Source: Suilimivivens sp009774465
GTDB taxonomy: Bacteria; Bacillota; Clostridia; Lachnospirales; Lachnospiraceae
Assembly (NCBI GenBank): GCA_947382645.1
Contig: CANDAE010000002.1
Location: 62,001 to 126,000 of the forward strand
DNA: 64,000 nucleotides
Direction of reading: 5' to 3'
Part shown: positions 1 to 9,337 of the stretch, piece by piece
Layout of the letters: each line of letters starts with the position of its first letter
Numbering within the stretch: the first letter of the stretch is position 1
Notes under the pieces: generated by a model
Told to the model about the DNA's origin: nothing
Seen by the model: only the letters and a program-made list of their open reading frames with translations
Databases searched by the model: none
Position numbers and translations under genes: made by a program

Positions 1-1
1 T

Positions 2-781
2 GACTTATTCTGGTTTGACTTTTCCTATGAAGGTCATTCCGGCGCCCACTGGCGCGCTAAAGAATTAACAGAAATGGTTCGCTCTCTCCAGCCGGATATT
101 CTGATTAACAGCCGTCTGGAAGCAAGCGGAGGAAATTTAGGAAGCCTCCTTACGAATTCTCCCACGCCCTGGGCAGGAGACTTTATAACCCCTGAACAGA
201 TCATTCCGCCGGCGCCGCTTAAAACGCCTGGAAATTTGTCTGTATGCTGGGAAGCCTGTCAGACCTTAAATAACAGCTTTGGCTACACTGCTGACGACCA
301 TGACTACAAGGATGCCGGTACCTGCATTCAGCAACTGGCAGACTGTGTTTCAAAGGGCGGAAACTACCTGCTAAATGTAGGTCCTGACGCCAATGGCTCC
401 ATCCCGCCCCGGGCAGTTGAAACCTTACAGGAAATTGGCAAGTGGATGAAATATAATAACGAAAGTATTTATGGATGCGGGGAAAGCCCCCTTAAGGTTT
501 CCGCCTTTGGCTGCCGCACCACCAGTAAGGAAAATATTATATATCTGCATGTTATGCAGCAGCCCGTAGGGCCTCTTCCCCTCTCTGGAATCCGTCCGGA
601 AGATATTCATTATGCCAGAATGCTTTCCACCGGAGCTGAGGTGGAAATTCTTACAAGTGGATGGGCGGTAGACAATTATCCTGATTATACCTTTTTAAGC
701 CTTTCCTCCAGGGCTAACGAGACACAGCTTTTGCCGGATTCTGCTGATACCGTAATTAAACTGGTTCTGAAAGAACGCTGA
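2..781 (+). CDS. Alpha-L-fucosidase (GH29), C-terminal part, 5' end outside window
   Basis: The open frame runs in from the left edge with no start codon, so only the C-terminal part is present. It begins with the FWFDF stretch, which in GH29 fucosidases carries the nucleophilic aspartate at the end of a barrel strand. It continues through conserved blocks such as LINSRL, the NSFGY region and GGNYLLNVGPDANG, a hallmark of the family. The C-terminal part is the small beta-rich domain. The family removes terminal L-fucose from glycans, which fits a mucin- or milk-glycan-using gut bacterium. No signal peptide can be judged because the start is missing. Family assignment is strong; substrate linkage cannot be told. 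Confidence 0.9.
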   Translation, partial: DLFWFDFSYEGHSGAHWRAKELTEMVRSLQPDILINSRLEASGGNLGSLLTNSPTPWAGDFITPEQIIPPAPLKTPGNLSVCWEACQTLNNSFGYTADDHDYKDAGTCIQQLADCVSKGGNYLLNVGPDANGSIPPRAVETLQEIGKWMKYNNESIYGCGESPLKVSAFGCRTTSKENIIYLHVMQQPVGPLPLSGIRPEDIHYARMLSTGAEVEILTSGWAVDNYPDYTFLSLSSRANETQLLPDSADTVIKLVLKER

Positions 782-841
782 CTGCCACAAAGCAGCGGGC
801 AAAAATTTTTCCGGCATCTTCTGCCGCTCCATGATGTGAAA

Positions 842-1411
842 TCAGTACTCGGGCGCTGAGTCCTGGCGCCCTATATGCATACTTCTCTCCCTGACATGTC
901 CTGTGGGAGTTCCATCTTCCCTGACGAGATCAACCAGCTCAAGCTCCCTGCCATCTAACAGAGCACGGTACCAGTAACCATCCTTCCGGTAGCATAATTT
1001 TAAGGAGAAAAAAGGAACATTTCTTCGCAGCAGGTCTAAAAATAAAACATCACCGTCCCAAAGGTTCAGCTCTTCTATCTTATCCTTTTCCACCCATTCA
1101 AGGTTTCCTTCGTCACATTCCCTAATCTCTCCCTCAAAACCATCTGCAGTATAAAGGCACATGTATTCTGCCGGTTCTCCTTCCGAACAGAAAGTGACAA
1201 TTCCACGAAACTGATAGGAAGTGAGGGTTAAACCGGTTTCTTCATATACTTCTCTGAGCAGACATTCCTCCGGGCTTTCCTCACCCTCAAAATGACCACC
1301 CATACCTATCCACTTATCTTTATTGATATCATTCTTTTTAGAAACCCTGTGCAGCATCAGGTATTTCTCACCTTTTTCGATGTAGCACAGGGTTGTAAGC
1401 TGACTTTTCAT
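842..1411 (-). CDS. Nudix hydrolase, MutT/8-oxo-dGTP diphosphatase-like
   Basis: This 189-residue protein has a complete Nudix box (G-x5-E-x7-REVYEETG), reading GHFEGEESPEECLLREVYEETGL in part at about residues 38-60. Such enzymes hydrolyse nucleoside diphosphates linked to another group, and the sequence start (YIEKGEKYLMLHR) is typical of MutT-like 8-oxo-dGTP sanitising enzymes. An extra C-terminal segment of about 60 residues, rich in aromatic and charged residues, follows the Nudix fold. The start lies one base from the stop of the upstream yqeY-like gene, so the two are surely cotranscribed. Substrate specificity is inference. Confidence 0.88.
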   Translation of the reverse strand: MKSQLTTLCYIEKGEKYLMLHRVSKKNDINKDKWIGMGGHFEGEESPEECLLREVYEETGLTLTSYQFRGIVTFCSEGEPAEYMCLYTADGFEGEIRECDEGNLEWVEKDKIEELNLWDGDVLFLDLLRRNVPFFSLKLCYRKDGYWYRALLDGRELELVDLVREDGTPTGHVRERSMHIGRQDSAPEY

Positions 1412-1412
1412 A

Positions 1413-1859
1413 TTATCCCAGCATTTCTCCTACAATCTTATTTACCAGACCACCGTCTGCCCTTCCTTTTACCCTGGGCATAAGCTCCTTCATTATTTTC
1501 CCTTTATCCTTACCGGCAGGTTCTGTGATTTCAAGGAGTTCCAGTACTTCCTTCACCTGTTCCCGAATCTGCCCTTCACTCATCTCCTCCGGCGCAAACT
1601 CCTGATATACGGAAAGCCTTATCTGACAGGCTTCTTTAATATCAGTCCGCTCCTCTGGCGCAAGCTCCATCGTCTCTTTCGTCTGCTTAATTTCTTTTTT
1701 TACCACCTCAAACTCCTCTGCCTCTGTAAGATCAGCGCGCTTGTCTATGGCTTTGTTCTTCAGAGCCGAAAGCAGCATGGAAAGTGCATCCTTTCTGTCC
1801 TTTTCTTTGTTTTTCATGGCAGTCATCATCTGACTGCGCACCTGATCAATCATACTCAT
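1413..1859 (-). CDS. yqeY: YqeY/GatB-YqeY domain protein
   Basis: A 148-residue helical protein of the YqeY family, which resembles the tail domain of the GatB amidotransferase subunit and is thought to act on aminoacyl-tRNA or translation. The motifs seen are the N-terminal MKNKEKDRKDALSMLLSALKN-type region and the C-terminal GKIMKELMPRVKGRADG block. A longer frame upstream exists, but the start at 1859 is chosen because GGAGGA lies at the correct distance before it and the family begins there. That ribosome binding site sits inside the palindromic element at 1867-1997. It lies between holA and the Nudix gene in a minus-strand run. Confidence 0.9.
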   Translation of the reverse strand: MSMIDQVRSQMMTAMKNKEKDRKDALSMLLSALKNKAIDKRADLTEAEEFEVVKKEIKQTKETMELAPEERTDIKEACQIRLSVYQEFAPEEMSEGQIREQVKEVLELLEITEPAGKDKGKIMKELMPRVKGRADGGLVNKIVGEMLG

Positions 1860-1866
1860 TTTTATT

Positions 1867-1997
1867 CCTCCATGCCGGAGCTGTTTTTGCGAAGGCCGCG
1901 AGCCAAATTTCAAATTTGGCTCTGCGATATCGAGTTTGTGGCTCCGGCACAAACTCATGGTTGAAAAATCAGCACATCAGTGTGATTTTTCAACCTT
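1867..1997. repeat. Nested palindromic intergenic element upstream of yqeY
   Basis: Between holA and yqeY lie three hairpins. One is 1900-1922 (GAGCCAAATTT mirrored). The second is 1932-1956 (GAGTTTGTG with a seven-base loop). The third is 1959-1995 (GGTTGAAAAATCA, a perfect 13-bp stem). GCCGGAGC at 1874-1881 pairs with GCTCCGGC at 1941-1948, enclosing the first hairpin. The element ends at the GGAGG of the yqeY ribosome binding site. A compact relative lies in front of argC at 35410-35440. Confidence 0.75.
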
Positions 1998-2025
1998 TCC
2001 TCCATTCCGCAGCATCTTTTACCTT

Positions 2026-3006
2026 TTAATGGACGCCGCTATACTTGATAATCAACATTTCCACACTCATGTTATCGTTCATCCGGCCTGTCTTAATGGC
2101 CTCTTCCGCTTCCACGCAGGCCTCCAATGCATCACGCAGATCTTCCGTCTTAAAACGTGACGCCTGAGAAACGTATTTTCCTGCAATAAATCCGGGAAGC
2201 CCTACCTTTTCACCGATTACCTTATTTTGATATCCCTTACCCCGAAGCTCCTTTACCTGATACAACAGATTAAACTGCCTGGCAATCAGAAATAAAATCC
2301 GCATGGGAGGCTCTTTTTGAGCCAGAAGTTCATAATATAAGTTAAGCGCTCTTTCCTGCTTTCCTTCGGCAATCGCACTGACCATATCAAAAATATGATT
2401 CCCAATCTGCCTTGTACAAATCTCCTCAATATCCTGTCCTGAAATCATTTCCTTATCAAGACAATAGCAAAAAAGCTTTTCCGTTTCCTTTCGGATATTT
2501 TCCATATCGGTTCCGGTTTTTTCCAGAAGAAGATTTAAATCCCGCTGGGAAATTTTCTTGTTTTCCTTCTTCATCATGCCAAGAATCCAGCGTTTTAAGG
2601 TATCTTCATCCTGAATGGCAAATTCAACACAGCTCCCTTTTGATGCGATGGCTTTATATAATTTGCTTCTTTTATCTATCTGGGCTTCCACCAGCAGAAA
2701 ATACGTGGTCTGAGGAAAATCTGCAAGATACTCAGCAAGCTGCTCGCCGCCGCTTTTAAAAAGGCCGCTGTTCTCAATAACAATAAGGCGTTTGTCTGAA
2801 AAAAAGGGAAGGGTTTCCGCCTGGTCGATTACTTCCCCTATAGAAATATTTTTCCCTTCATAGTAATGATAATTCATATTATCATCACCAATAATGGCCT
2901 CTTTAAGCCTGTCCCTGTACTGTCTGCGCAGATAGGCTTCCTCTCCATAAAGAAGATACAGATGATTCAGTTGTCCTGTCTTAATGTCCTGCACCAACCG
3001 CTGCAT
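2026..3006 (-). CDS. holA: DNA polymerase III subunit delta
   Basis: This 326-residue protein matches HolA, the clamp-loader subunit that opens the sliding clamp. Recognisable parts are the N-terminal LYLLYGEEAYLRRQY block (a degenerate nucleotide-binding site), the LPFFSDKRLIVIENSG segment, and the C-terminal helical collar domain with LLAQKEPPMRILFLIARQF. The start at 3006 is preferred over the longer frame because GGGGGAAGC precedes it and the family starts with a short leader before the helical IKTGQLNHLYLLYGEE region. It follows comEC on the same strand, a frequent neighbour order in Firmicutes (comEC then holA). Confidence 0.93.
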   Translation of the reverse strand: MQRLVQDIKTGQLNHLYLLYGEEAYLRRQYRDRLKEAIIGDDNMNYHYYEGKNISIGEVIDQAETLPFFSDKRLIVIENSGLFKSGGEQLAEYLADFPQTTYFLLVEAQIDKRSKLYKAIASKGSCVEFAIQDEDTLKRWILGMMKKENKKISQRDLNLLLEKTGTDMENIRKETEKLFCYCLDKEMISGQDIEEICTRQIGNHIFDMVSAIAEGKQERALNLYYELLAQKEPPMRILFLIARQFNLLYQVKELRGKGYQNKVIGEKVGLPGFIAGKYVSQASRFKTEDLRDALEACVEAEEAIKTGRMNDNMSVEMLIIKYSGVH

Positions 3007-3058
3007 ATGCTTCCCCCGGCTTTTTTCTTCGTGTTTTAGTATACCACATATGAAACCA

Positions 3059-5272
3059 TTAATCATATAAAAATTTATTAACTCTTACTTTTTGCCCGTC
3101 TGTAACAAAAGTGACCGCTCCTGTTTCATAGGTAATTAAAATGTTGGCATTATGTTTTTTAAGCCGCTCCAGTAATTCTGCATGAGGATGCCCGTAAGAA
3201 TTATCCCTGCCACAAGAGATAACTGTATAAACCGGATTGGTTAATTCCAAAAAAGCATCCGGCGTAGAGTAGGCCGAACCATGATGAGCAGCCTTCAGGG
3301 CTGTAATTCCTGTATCTGTTTCTTTCTTATCCAGGTATTGAATCATTTTTCCTTCTCCACTGCCCTCTATATCTCCGGCAAGCATAACCTTAAACTGACC
3401 ATAGGCCGCTTCCATTACAAGAGAATATTCATTTGCGTTATCCGTCCTATATCCTGTTTGCGGATGAAGGCAGGAAAGTACCAGCTTGTCATCCTTTATC
3501 TGCTGCCCCCTGCTCATATAGGAAACCAAAATCCCGGCAACGGCTGCCTGCTGTTCCAGCTCAATATAAGCTGAATTTTTCGCTTCCCCATCAATATCCG
3601 GCAAAATCAGGTTCTTAATCCTTATTCCTTCCTGCGTACCAATTTCTATCAATTCCTTAATTCCATTACAGTGATCCTCGTCGGGATGGGTTATAAAAAC
3701 CGCCTGCAGGCTTGAAGCTCCCTGATATTTTAAAAAAGGAATGATCCGGTATTTCCCCACACTGCTCACCGAAGAGCTTCCTCCATCAATCAGGTAGTCG
3801 TTTCCATTATCGTTAGAAATAAAAATGCAGTCTCCCTGCCCCACATCCAAAAAGGTAATCTCCACTTCTTTTGAAAATATCCTTTCGACGGGACAAATAA
3901 GCAGCGCAACAGCAGGCACCACCATGCACCATCTCATCAAAGGTTTTATTTTTTTCCTTACTGCAATTAATAGAAGTAAAACCAGAAGATAACATATCAT
4001 CCGCCATTTTTCCGGCTTTCCAACAGTTAATAATAATCCGGGAAACCTGTCTCCCAAATGCAGAAGCACATCTATCACACGAAACACACTTTCAACAAAC
4101 CATATAAAGGGAACCGCAATCTGAGGGCATAGAATCTGAAATAAAATTACGCCTATACCTGCCGCCATTAAAAAGCTCATTACGGGAAGAATCAGCAGAT
4201 TTAAAAAAACAGAATAAACCGGATATTGATAATAAAACCATAAATAAATCGGTAATGTAATAACGCTCATCCCTAATCCCCCGGCAACTGCCCTTATAAG
4301 AAAATTCCTGCCCTTTACCGCCTCTGTCAGAAGCGGCATTAAAAGGCCAATACCAAGCACGCAGCCAAAAGAAAAAACAAAACCGCTGTGAAAAAGGAAA
4401 CGGGGCTGCTGCAAAAGAAGAATTACTGCAGCGGCAGCCAAGGCTGTCAGCATATCGTAGGTACGTTCTAAAATAACAGCCGCCATATGAATTGCAAACA
4501 TAAAAACAGCCCTGAGCGCCGACACGGAAAAACCTGTCATCACTCCATATAAAATCATGACTATGATAGAAAATCCTGCAGACATCTTCATGGGGATTCC
4601 AAGCTTTCTAAGAAGTTTGTACAGTCCCATCCCCAGCACAGAAACATGAAGTCCCGATATTGCCAGTATATGGGCAATACCGTTTCTCTGATAAAGCGCT
4701 TTCAAGTCTTTATCAAGGCTGCCCTTTTCTCCTAACAATATTGTCTGCATAAGGGAAGCTGTCTCTTCGTCAAAACTTTCCTGTATTTTTTCCGAAAAAA
4801 ATATACGCAGCTTATACATTGCATGAGTAAATTTATTATATTCAATTGTTTTTGCCTGAATCTCCGCCTGATTTATGCGATATGAAATTCCAGAAATCTG
4901 ATAATAAGAATAAGCGTCGAACTGTCCCGGATTTGTGCCCCTCTCAAAACAGGAAAGCTTTCCTTCAAGCCTTACTCTGCTTCCCATTTCGGCTTCCGGC
5001 TGATTTTCCTTAAGATAACATATGGCCTTTTCTCCGGGAGGACCTGTATTTTCTTCCCTGCCATCTTTGCTGTCCTTTAAATCAAGATACAGGACGGATG
5101 CCGAACCACCTGCCTGCATTACTGTTTCTTTTTTATATACTTTTCCCGTTATAGTTACTTTTTTTCCCTGATATTCACCGTAATCTATATAAGGGGCATC
5201 CACCAGATTTACGTACAGACATAAAGCTGCTGCTACCGCCAGACACCCCAGCCCCAATGGGCGTTTTATCAT
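3059..5272 (-). CDS. comEC: DNA internalisation competence protein ComEC/Rec2
   Basis: This roughly 737-residue polytopic membrane protein has all three ComEC parts. They are an N-terminal OB-like region (KKVTITGKVYKKE), a central competence domain with many membrane helices (IAHILAISGLHVSVLG is the family signature), and a C-terminal metallo-beta-lactamase domain (FLDVGQGDCIFI, LIDGG, HPDEDH). It forms the channel for single-stranded DNA across the cytoplasmic membrane. The start at 5272 has AAAGGA upstream; an in-frame ATG at 5314 lacks a good site. The ComEA-like gene is near, at 8.6-9.2 kb. Whether the organism is naturally competent cannot be judged from these two genes. Confidence 0.93.
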   Translation of the reverse strand: MIKRPLGLGCLAVAAALCLYVNLVDAPYIDYGEYQGKKVTITGKVYKKETVMQAGGSASVLYLDLKDSKDGREENTGPPGEKAICYLKENQPEAEMGSRVRLEGKLSCFERGTNPGQFDAYSYYQISGISYRINQAEIQAKTIEYNKFTHAMYKLRIFFSEKIQESFDEETASLMQTILLGEKGSLDKDLKALYQRNGIAHILAISGLHVSVLGMGLYKLLRKLGIPMKMSAGFSIIVMILYGVMTGFSVSALRAVFMFAIHMAAVILERTYDMLTALAAAAVILLLQQPRFLFHSGFVFSFGCVLGIGLLMPLLTEAVKGRNFLIRAVAGGLGMSVITLPIYLWFYYQYPVYSVFLNLLILPVMSFLMAAGIGVILFQILCPQIAVPFIWFVESVFRVIDVLLHLGDRFPGLLLTVGKPEKWRMICYLLVLLLLIAVRKKIKPLMRWCMVVPAVALLICPVERIFSKEVEITFLDVGQGDCIFISNDNGNDYLIDGGSSSVSSVGKYRIIPFLKYQGASSLQAVFITHPDEDHCNGIKELIEIGTQEGIRIKNLILPDIDGEAKNSAYIELEQQAAVAGILVSYMSRGQQIKDDKLVLSCLHPQTGYRTDNANEYSLVMEAAYGQFKVMLAGDIEGSGEGKMIQYLDKKETDTGITALKAAHHGSAYSTPDAFLELTNPVYTVISCGRDNSYGHPHAELLERLKKHNANILITYETGAVTFVTDGQKVRVNKFLYD

Positions 5273-5345
5273 ACTTTTGCATCCTTTCTTTTCATCAGTC
5301 TGCATATTTTCCATGCATCATTTTCATCATTTTGTTACTTAACCG

Positions 5346-6272
5346 TCACTCCACCAGTTCAAGGTTTCTTTCAAAAACAGTGGACAGATTTGTATTTTCC
5401 CTATAGGTCACATTAATATCACCGTTAATGGAGATCTGCACCTTGTTCACGTTGGAAAGCTCCACCAGTGAATTGGTGATTGAATAAATGGTCACGTCGG
5501 ATGTTACATTATAAATCTGTGTCAAAAATGTATTGTCAAGATCCACATAGCAGATTCCGTCCTTCACATTGACGCTGATAATTCTGGTATTAGGATTGAC
5601 CGTCGGGTACACCTTTTCATTTTCAAGGGCTCCCAGGATTAGCTGCTCCACGATCAGCCTTTCCATAGAAATGTTGCTGTTGTAAACAACAGACCGGGAT
5701 ATCTTTTTTAGACCGTCCCCGGATTCATTTGCCAGATACAAAGACAGCTTTACTCTTTCATAGGTATTAATCTCATCTCCCGCATTGTCAATAAACAGAT
5801 CGGCATTCATAAATCCAAGCACTGTCCCTGACGCATCCGTAAGAGGTTCCGATTTGATCTGAAACGCAACATAGGAAACGCCCTCAACCTGCGTCACAGT
5901 CCTTACAATCGCCGCCCTTATCAAAACCTCCGTTGTAACAGGAAGCTGCTTGTAAGTTTCATCAAAGCTTAAAGTAAGCTGGCCTTCCGCCAAAACACTT
6001 TTTAAGAGAGAGACATTGCCTGAGATAGGTGCTTTGTATTCCAGTCTTTCAGGTATCACTGACATCTGTGCCAAAAGCTCATCTATTAAATCCAGTGTAT
6101 CGGTAGTCTGTGTTACATATTCCTTAGAGAAAATTGCCGTCTCGTCACTATTCACATAATACACTTTATAAGTCTGTGCCTGCACTCCTTCCTTAGAACG
6201 TCCGCAGGCGCAGAATAAAATCATCAGGAATACAATTGTAAATAAATATTTTCCTTTCTTTTTAAGAACCAT
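5346..6272 (-). CDS. GerMN-domain lipoprotein
   Basis: A 308-residue predicted lipoprotein: a positively charged start, a hydrophobic segment and a lipobox ending FCAC at about residue 23. Two GerMN-type repeats follow (about residues 55-160 and 190-300), each with the pattern of an IRAAIVRTVTQVEGV-like helix and a strand ending in short Asn/Asp turns. GerMN proteins are found in spore germination (GerM) and as extracytoplasmic partners of sensor kinases (compare LpqB). It lies directly after a two-component pair on the same strand, which suggests cotranscription and a role in envelope sensing. The start has AAAGGAG before it. Confidence 0.85.
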   Translation of the reverse strand: MVLKKKGKYLFTIVFLMILFCACGRSKEGVQAQTYKVYYVNSDETAIFSKEYVTQTTDTLDLIDELLAQMSVIPERLEYKAPISGNVSLLKSVLAEGQLTLSFDETYKQLPVTTEVLIRAAIVRTVTQVEGVSYVAFQIKSEPLTDASGTVLGFMNADLFIDNAGDEINTYERVKLSLYLANESGDGLKKISRSVVYNSNISMERLIVEQLILGALENEKVYPTVNPNTRIISVNVKDGICYVDLDNTFLTQIYNVTSDVTIYSITNSLVELSNVNKVQISINGDINVTYRENTNLSTVFERNLELVE

Positions 6273-6304
6273 TTCCGCTCCTTTTATATAATAAGCCGCA
6301 TCCT

Positions 6305-7792
6305 TTATACCAGTGATCTGGTAAGCGGGATCTTAACAGAAAATACCGTGCCTTCTCCCAAAACGCTCTTTACTTTGATAGATCCCCGGTGAAGCAATAT
6401 TGCATTTCTTGTGATTGCAAGTCCCAAACCGGTACCGCCTATTTCTCTGGAATGGGATTTATCAACTCTGTAAAACCGCTCATAAATCTGTCCAAGCGCA
6501 TCTTCCGGTATCCCTATTCCTGTGTCTTCCACCTGTATGGTAAAAAACTGATGATCCGCATCCAGGGTAACCTCAACCGTTCCCTGTTCTCTGTTATATT
6601 TTATGGCATTTTCAACCAGATTCGTCAGAATTAATGTAATTTTTACTTCATCTACTTCCGCAAGAATCCCCCGCTTACTGATCAAAGTTACTTCCACATT
6701 ATTTTTTCTTGCAATCGGCCTGAGTCTTTTTAATATAATCTCCGCAAGATTATTAATGTCCACCACACTGATATTAAGCTTCGCCACTGACTTATCCAGC
6801 TTTACCAGCGCCAGCAGATCATTAATGATCTTATCTTCTCTTTCAATTTCCGCCGCAATGTCTACCATAAATTCACGATATAATTCAGCCGGAACATCCT
6901 TTTGCGCCAAAAGAGAATCTGCCAGAACCTTAACAGATGTAATAGGCGTTTTCAGCTCATGGGATACGTTGGCTACAAATTCCTGTCTGGAATCATCCAG
7001 CGCCTTCATTCTTTCAAACAGGCTGTTAAAAGCATCTACAATATGTTCTGTTTCCAGATAATCGGGAACGGAAATCGGATCATTGGTATATCCTTCCTTC
7101 ACTTCATTGATCGCCTTAAAAATCCGGTCGAAGGGACGGATCAAAATCTGCGCCAGAACCAGTGCAATGGCAAAAATACAGATCACCATGATAATCTCTA
7201 CAATATGTGCCTTTCGGTTTAAAATATCCATAGTTGTCACAATCGTGTCTGTTGAGACGCTTGTCAGCATAACTCCTCTGACTACTTCCATACTTTCCGG
7301 CTTATCTTTATCTTCCTCATTATTGGGAGGTGATATGGTTTCCACAATTGGGATGGTAATCTCAATAAACCCGTTTACCGAATCGTGGTTCACTGAGTTT
7401 GTTCCTTTCATACAGCGGACCACTTCCTCTGAAATAATTGTTTTTCCCTCGCTGATTCCATAAGTATCCTTAACCACCTTTAACGACTCATTGACGATAA
7501 GGATACGTCCGTTATACAGATTTGAAATCTGATCCAGCTCCGCGTTGATAACCTCCGAAGAAGTGTCCTGCAAATAATTGTATGTAATCAGGTGATTTGC
7601 GATAATTCTAAGCTGTGTCTGCACATCCGAAGTCCGTACATCAATGGCACGGCTTTCGTAGTTTTCCAGTATGCCCACACGCATAAAGATACTGGGAATC
7701 ATGCCCATAAGAAAGATAATGATAAACAGACGCACTTTAAGACTGCGCCATATTTTTAATTTTTTCAGAAATGCTTTTATATTACCAGCCAT
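6305..7792 (-). CDS. Membrane sensor histidine kinase (WalK/PhoR type)
   Basis: This is a two-transmembrane sensor kinase of about 495 residues. Helix 1 is at about residues 22-40. An extracytoplasmic region of about 155 residues carries an acidic stretch (NNEEDKDKPES). Helix 2 is at about 200-222, followed by a HAMP linker. The dimerisation domain has the phospho-accepting histidine in NVSHELKTP (about 280), and the ATPase domain has the N, G1 and G2 boxes (NLVENAIKYN, DTGIGIP, GGTGLGLAI). It autophosphorylates and passes phosphate to the regulator encoded 34 bases upstream. The ATG at 7792 is preferred over a GTG at 7801, which sits too close to AAAGG. The signal is unknown. Confidence 0.92.
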   Translation of the reverse strand: MAGNIKAFLKKLKIWRSLKVRLFIIIFLMGMIPSIFMRVGILENYESRAIDVRTSDVQTQLRIIANHLITYNYLQDTSSEVINAELDQISNLYNGRILIVNESLKVVKDTYGISEGKTIISEEVVRCMKGTNSVNHDSVNGFIEITIPIVETISPPNNEEDKDKPESMEVVRGVMLTSVSTDTIVTTMDILNRKAHIVEIIMVICIFAIALVLAQILIRPFDRIFKAINEVKEGYTNDPISVPDYLETEHIVDAFNSLFERMKALDDSRQEFVANVSHELKTPITSVKVLADSLLAQKDVPAELYREFMVDIAAEIEREDKIINDLLALVKLDKSVAKLNISVVDINNLAEIILKRLRPIARKNNVEVTLISKRGILAEVDEVKITLILTNLVENAIKYNREQGTVEVTLDADHQFFTIQVEDTGIGIPEDALGQIYERFYRVDKSHSREIGGTGLGLAITRNAILLHRGSIKVKSVLGEGTVFSVKIPLTRSLV

Positions 7793-7826
7793 AAACGGCA
7801 CTGCCTTTCAATTCTGCTTTTCAGCA

Positions 7827-8507
7827 CTACGCAAAGTAATAGCCTACGCCCCACTTGGTATGAACATATTTAGGCTCGGAAGGGTTTGACTCAATCTTTT
7901 CCCGCAGTCTTCGAATATGTACATCCACTGTACGCACATCTCCCGGATAACTGCTTCCCCATACCAGTTTCAGCAGATTTTCTCTGCTGTATACCTTGTT
8001 TGCATTTACAACAAGAAGTTCCAAAAGCTCAAATTCCTTTGCGGTAAGATTGATTTCTTTGCCTGAAATATAAACTCTTCTTCCCTCACAGTCAAGCTTC
8101 ATGTCTCCGCTTTCAATCACCTTATCCGCTTCCTTTGGTTTAGGTGAAGTGCGCCTGATAATTGCCTTAATTCTTGCCTTCACTTCCAAAATATTAAATG
8201 GCTTGGTGATATAATCATCCGCCCCATACTCAAGCCCTAAAATCTTGTCCATGTCTTCGCCTTTAGCGGTTAACATAACAACAGGGACACTGGAAAATTC
8301 CCTGATATGCTGACAAACCTCAAAACCGGTAAGCTTGGGAAGCATCACGTCAAGGAGTACAATATCGTACTCCTTATTTTTTATCATCTCCAAAGCTTCT
8401 TCTCCGTCATAAGCGCAGTCTACTTCCATTCCATCCTGTTCAAGACTGAAACGAATTCCCTTCACAATTAATTTCTCATCATCCACTACCAGAACCTTTT
8501 TTGCCAT
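7827..8507 (-). CDS. OmpR/PhoB-family response regulator
   Basis: A 226-residue regulator with an N-terminal receiver domain (acidic pair VVDDE, phospho-accepting Asp at about 53 in VLLDVMLP, conserved Lys in YITKPF) and a C-terminal winged helix (about 130-226, with VDVHIRRLREKIE). It resembles the WalR/PhoP class of envelope regulators. It precedes the sensor kinase on the same strand with a 34-base gap, and the GerMN lipoprotein follows, forming a three-gene signalling unit. The exact regulon cannot be inferred. Confidence 0.94.
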   Translation of the reverse strand: MAKKVLVVDDEKLIVKGIRFSLEQDGMEVDCAYDGEEALEMIKNKEYDIVLLDVMLPKLTGFEVCQHIREFSSVPVVMLTAKGEDMDKILGLEYGADDYITKPFNILEVKARIKAIIRRTSPKPKEADKVIESGDMKLDCEGRRVYISGKEINLTAKEFELLELLVVNANKVYSRENLLKLVWGSSYPGDVRTVDVHIRRLREKIESNPSEPKYVHTKWGVGYYFA

Positions 8508-8559
8508 TTTGAATTCTTATTCCCTTCTACAATTATCCTGCCCTGCCACAGATACAAAT

Positions 8560-9207
8560 CTACACCGTAATGCTGTCTTTTATTTTCTGAAACAGCCCGT
8601 CCTTGATTCCATCCACGTTCATGATGTCCTCTATCTTTTGAAATGCTCCGTTCTTTTCCCTGTAAGCAATGATACTCTTTGCCCTGGTGCTTCCCACGCC
8701 TGAAAGCGTGCACAAGAGTTCCTCCCCTGCTGTATTGATATTTACCAGCGTACTTTCCGCCTGTAAACCAGTCTCGCCAACGCCCTGCCAGCTTCCCATT
8801 CCGCCTGCTTCGGCTGTCTCCTCCTTTGTCGGTACATAAAGCTTCATGCCATCTGTAAGACGATCCGCCTGATTTAAATAATCCTGGTCTGCTTCTTCTG
8901 AAAACCCGCCGGCCTTTTCTATTGCCTGATAAATCCGGCTTTCCTCTTCCAATATGTAAATCCCCGGATTTTGAACTGCGCCGCAAATATGTACTACGTA
9001 ATCTTTAACAGGCGTCTCCTTCGGAGGTTCTTCCTCCATCCGCTGGCTTTCTGCCCCTTCTTCCACTTCCATACAGGCCTCTTCGCCTGCAGGAAGAAGA
9101 AGTAATTCTTCCTGCTGTTTCCTGCCTCCGCAGCCTGAAAATAAACAGCCTGCCAATAAAAAAATTCCTGCTGCTACCTGTTTTTTCAAATTCATCGTTA
9201 CATCCAT
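8560..9207 (-). CDS. ComEA-like SLBB plus helix-hairpin-helix lipoprotein
   Basis: This 215-residue protein has a lipoprotein-type leader (lipobox ending SGC at about residue 26). An acidic linker follows, then an SLBB domain (about 68-125, KDYVVHICGAVQNPGIY) and a C-terminal helix-hairpin-helix pair (about 150-212, VNINTAGEELLCTLSGVG). That order matches ComEA, the membrane-bound DNA receptor that hands DNA to ComEC. Many ComEA proteins have a transmembrane helix; here a lipid anchor is suggested. AGGAAAGGA precedes the first ATG; a second in-frame ATG lies four codons on. Its gene heads the minus-strand run that also holds comEC. Confidence 0.88.
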   Translation of the reverse strand: MDVTMNLKKQVAAGIFLLAGCLFSGCGGRKQQEELLLLPAGEEACMEVEEGAESQRMEEEPPKETPVKDYVVHICGAVQNPGIYILEEESRIYQAIEKAGGFSEEADQDYLNQADRLTDGMKLYVPTKEETAEAGGMGSWQGVGETGLQAESTLVNINTAGEELLCTLSGVGSTRAKSIIAYREKNGAFQKIEDIMNVDGIKDGLFQKIKDSITV

Positions 9208-9337
9208 TCCTTTCCTGCATAAATCATACTATTAAAAGCAAACTCAATTTTTTGCAGACAAGAAAGCCCCTTATAACGATTCCTTTCCATTGTAAAATAA
9301 ATTCTGGTGGTTGACAAGCCAAAACTTCTATGGCTTT

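Noticed and set aside
5273..5314. Upstream start of comEC
   Set aside because: No ribosome binding site precedes it, while AAAGGA lies before the ATG at 5272.
8486..8986. Arg/Gly-rich 166-residue open frame on the minus strand
   Set aside because: It lies in another frame of the ComEA-like gene, has biased basic composition and no family motif.
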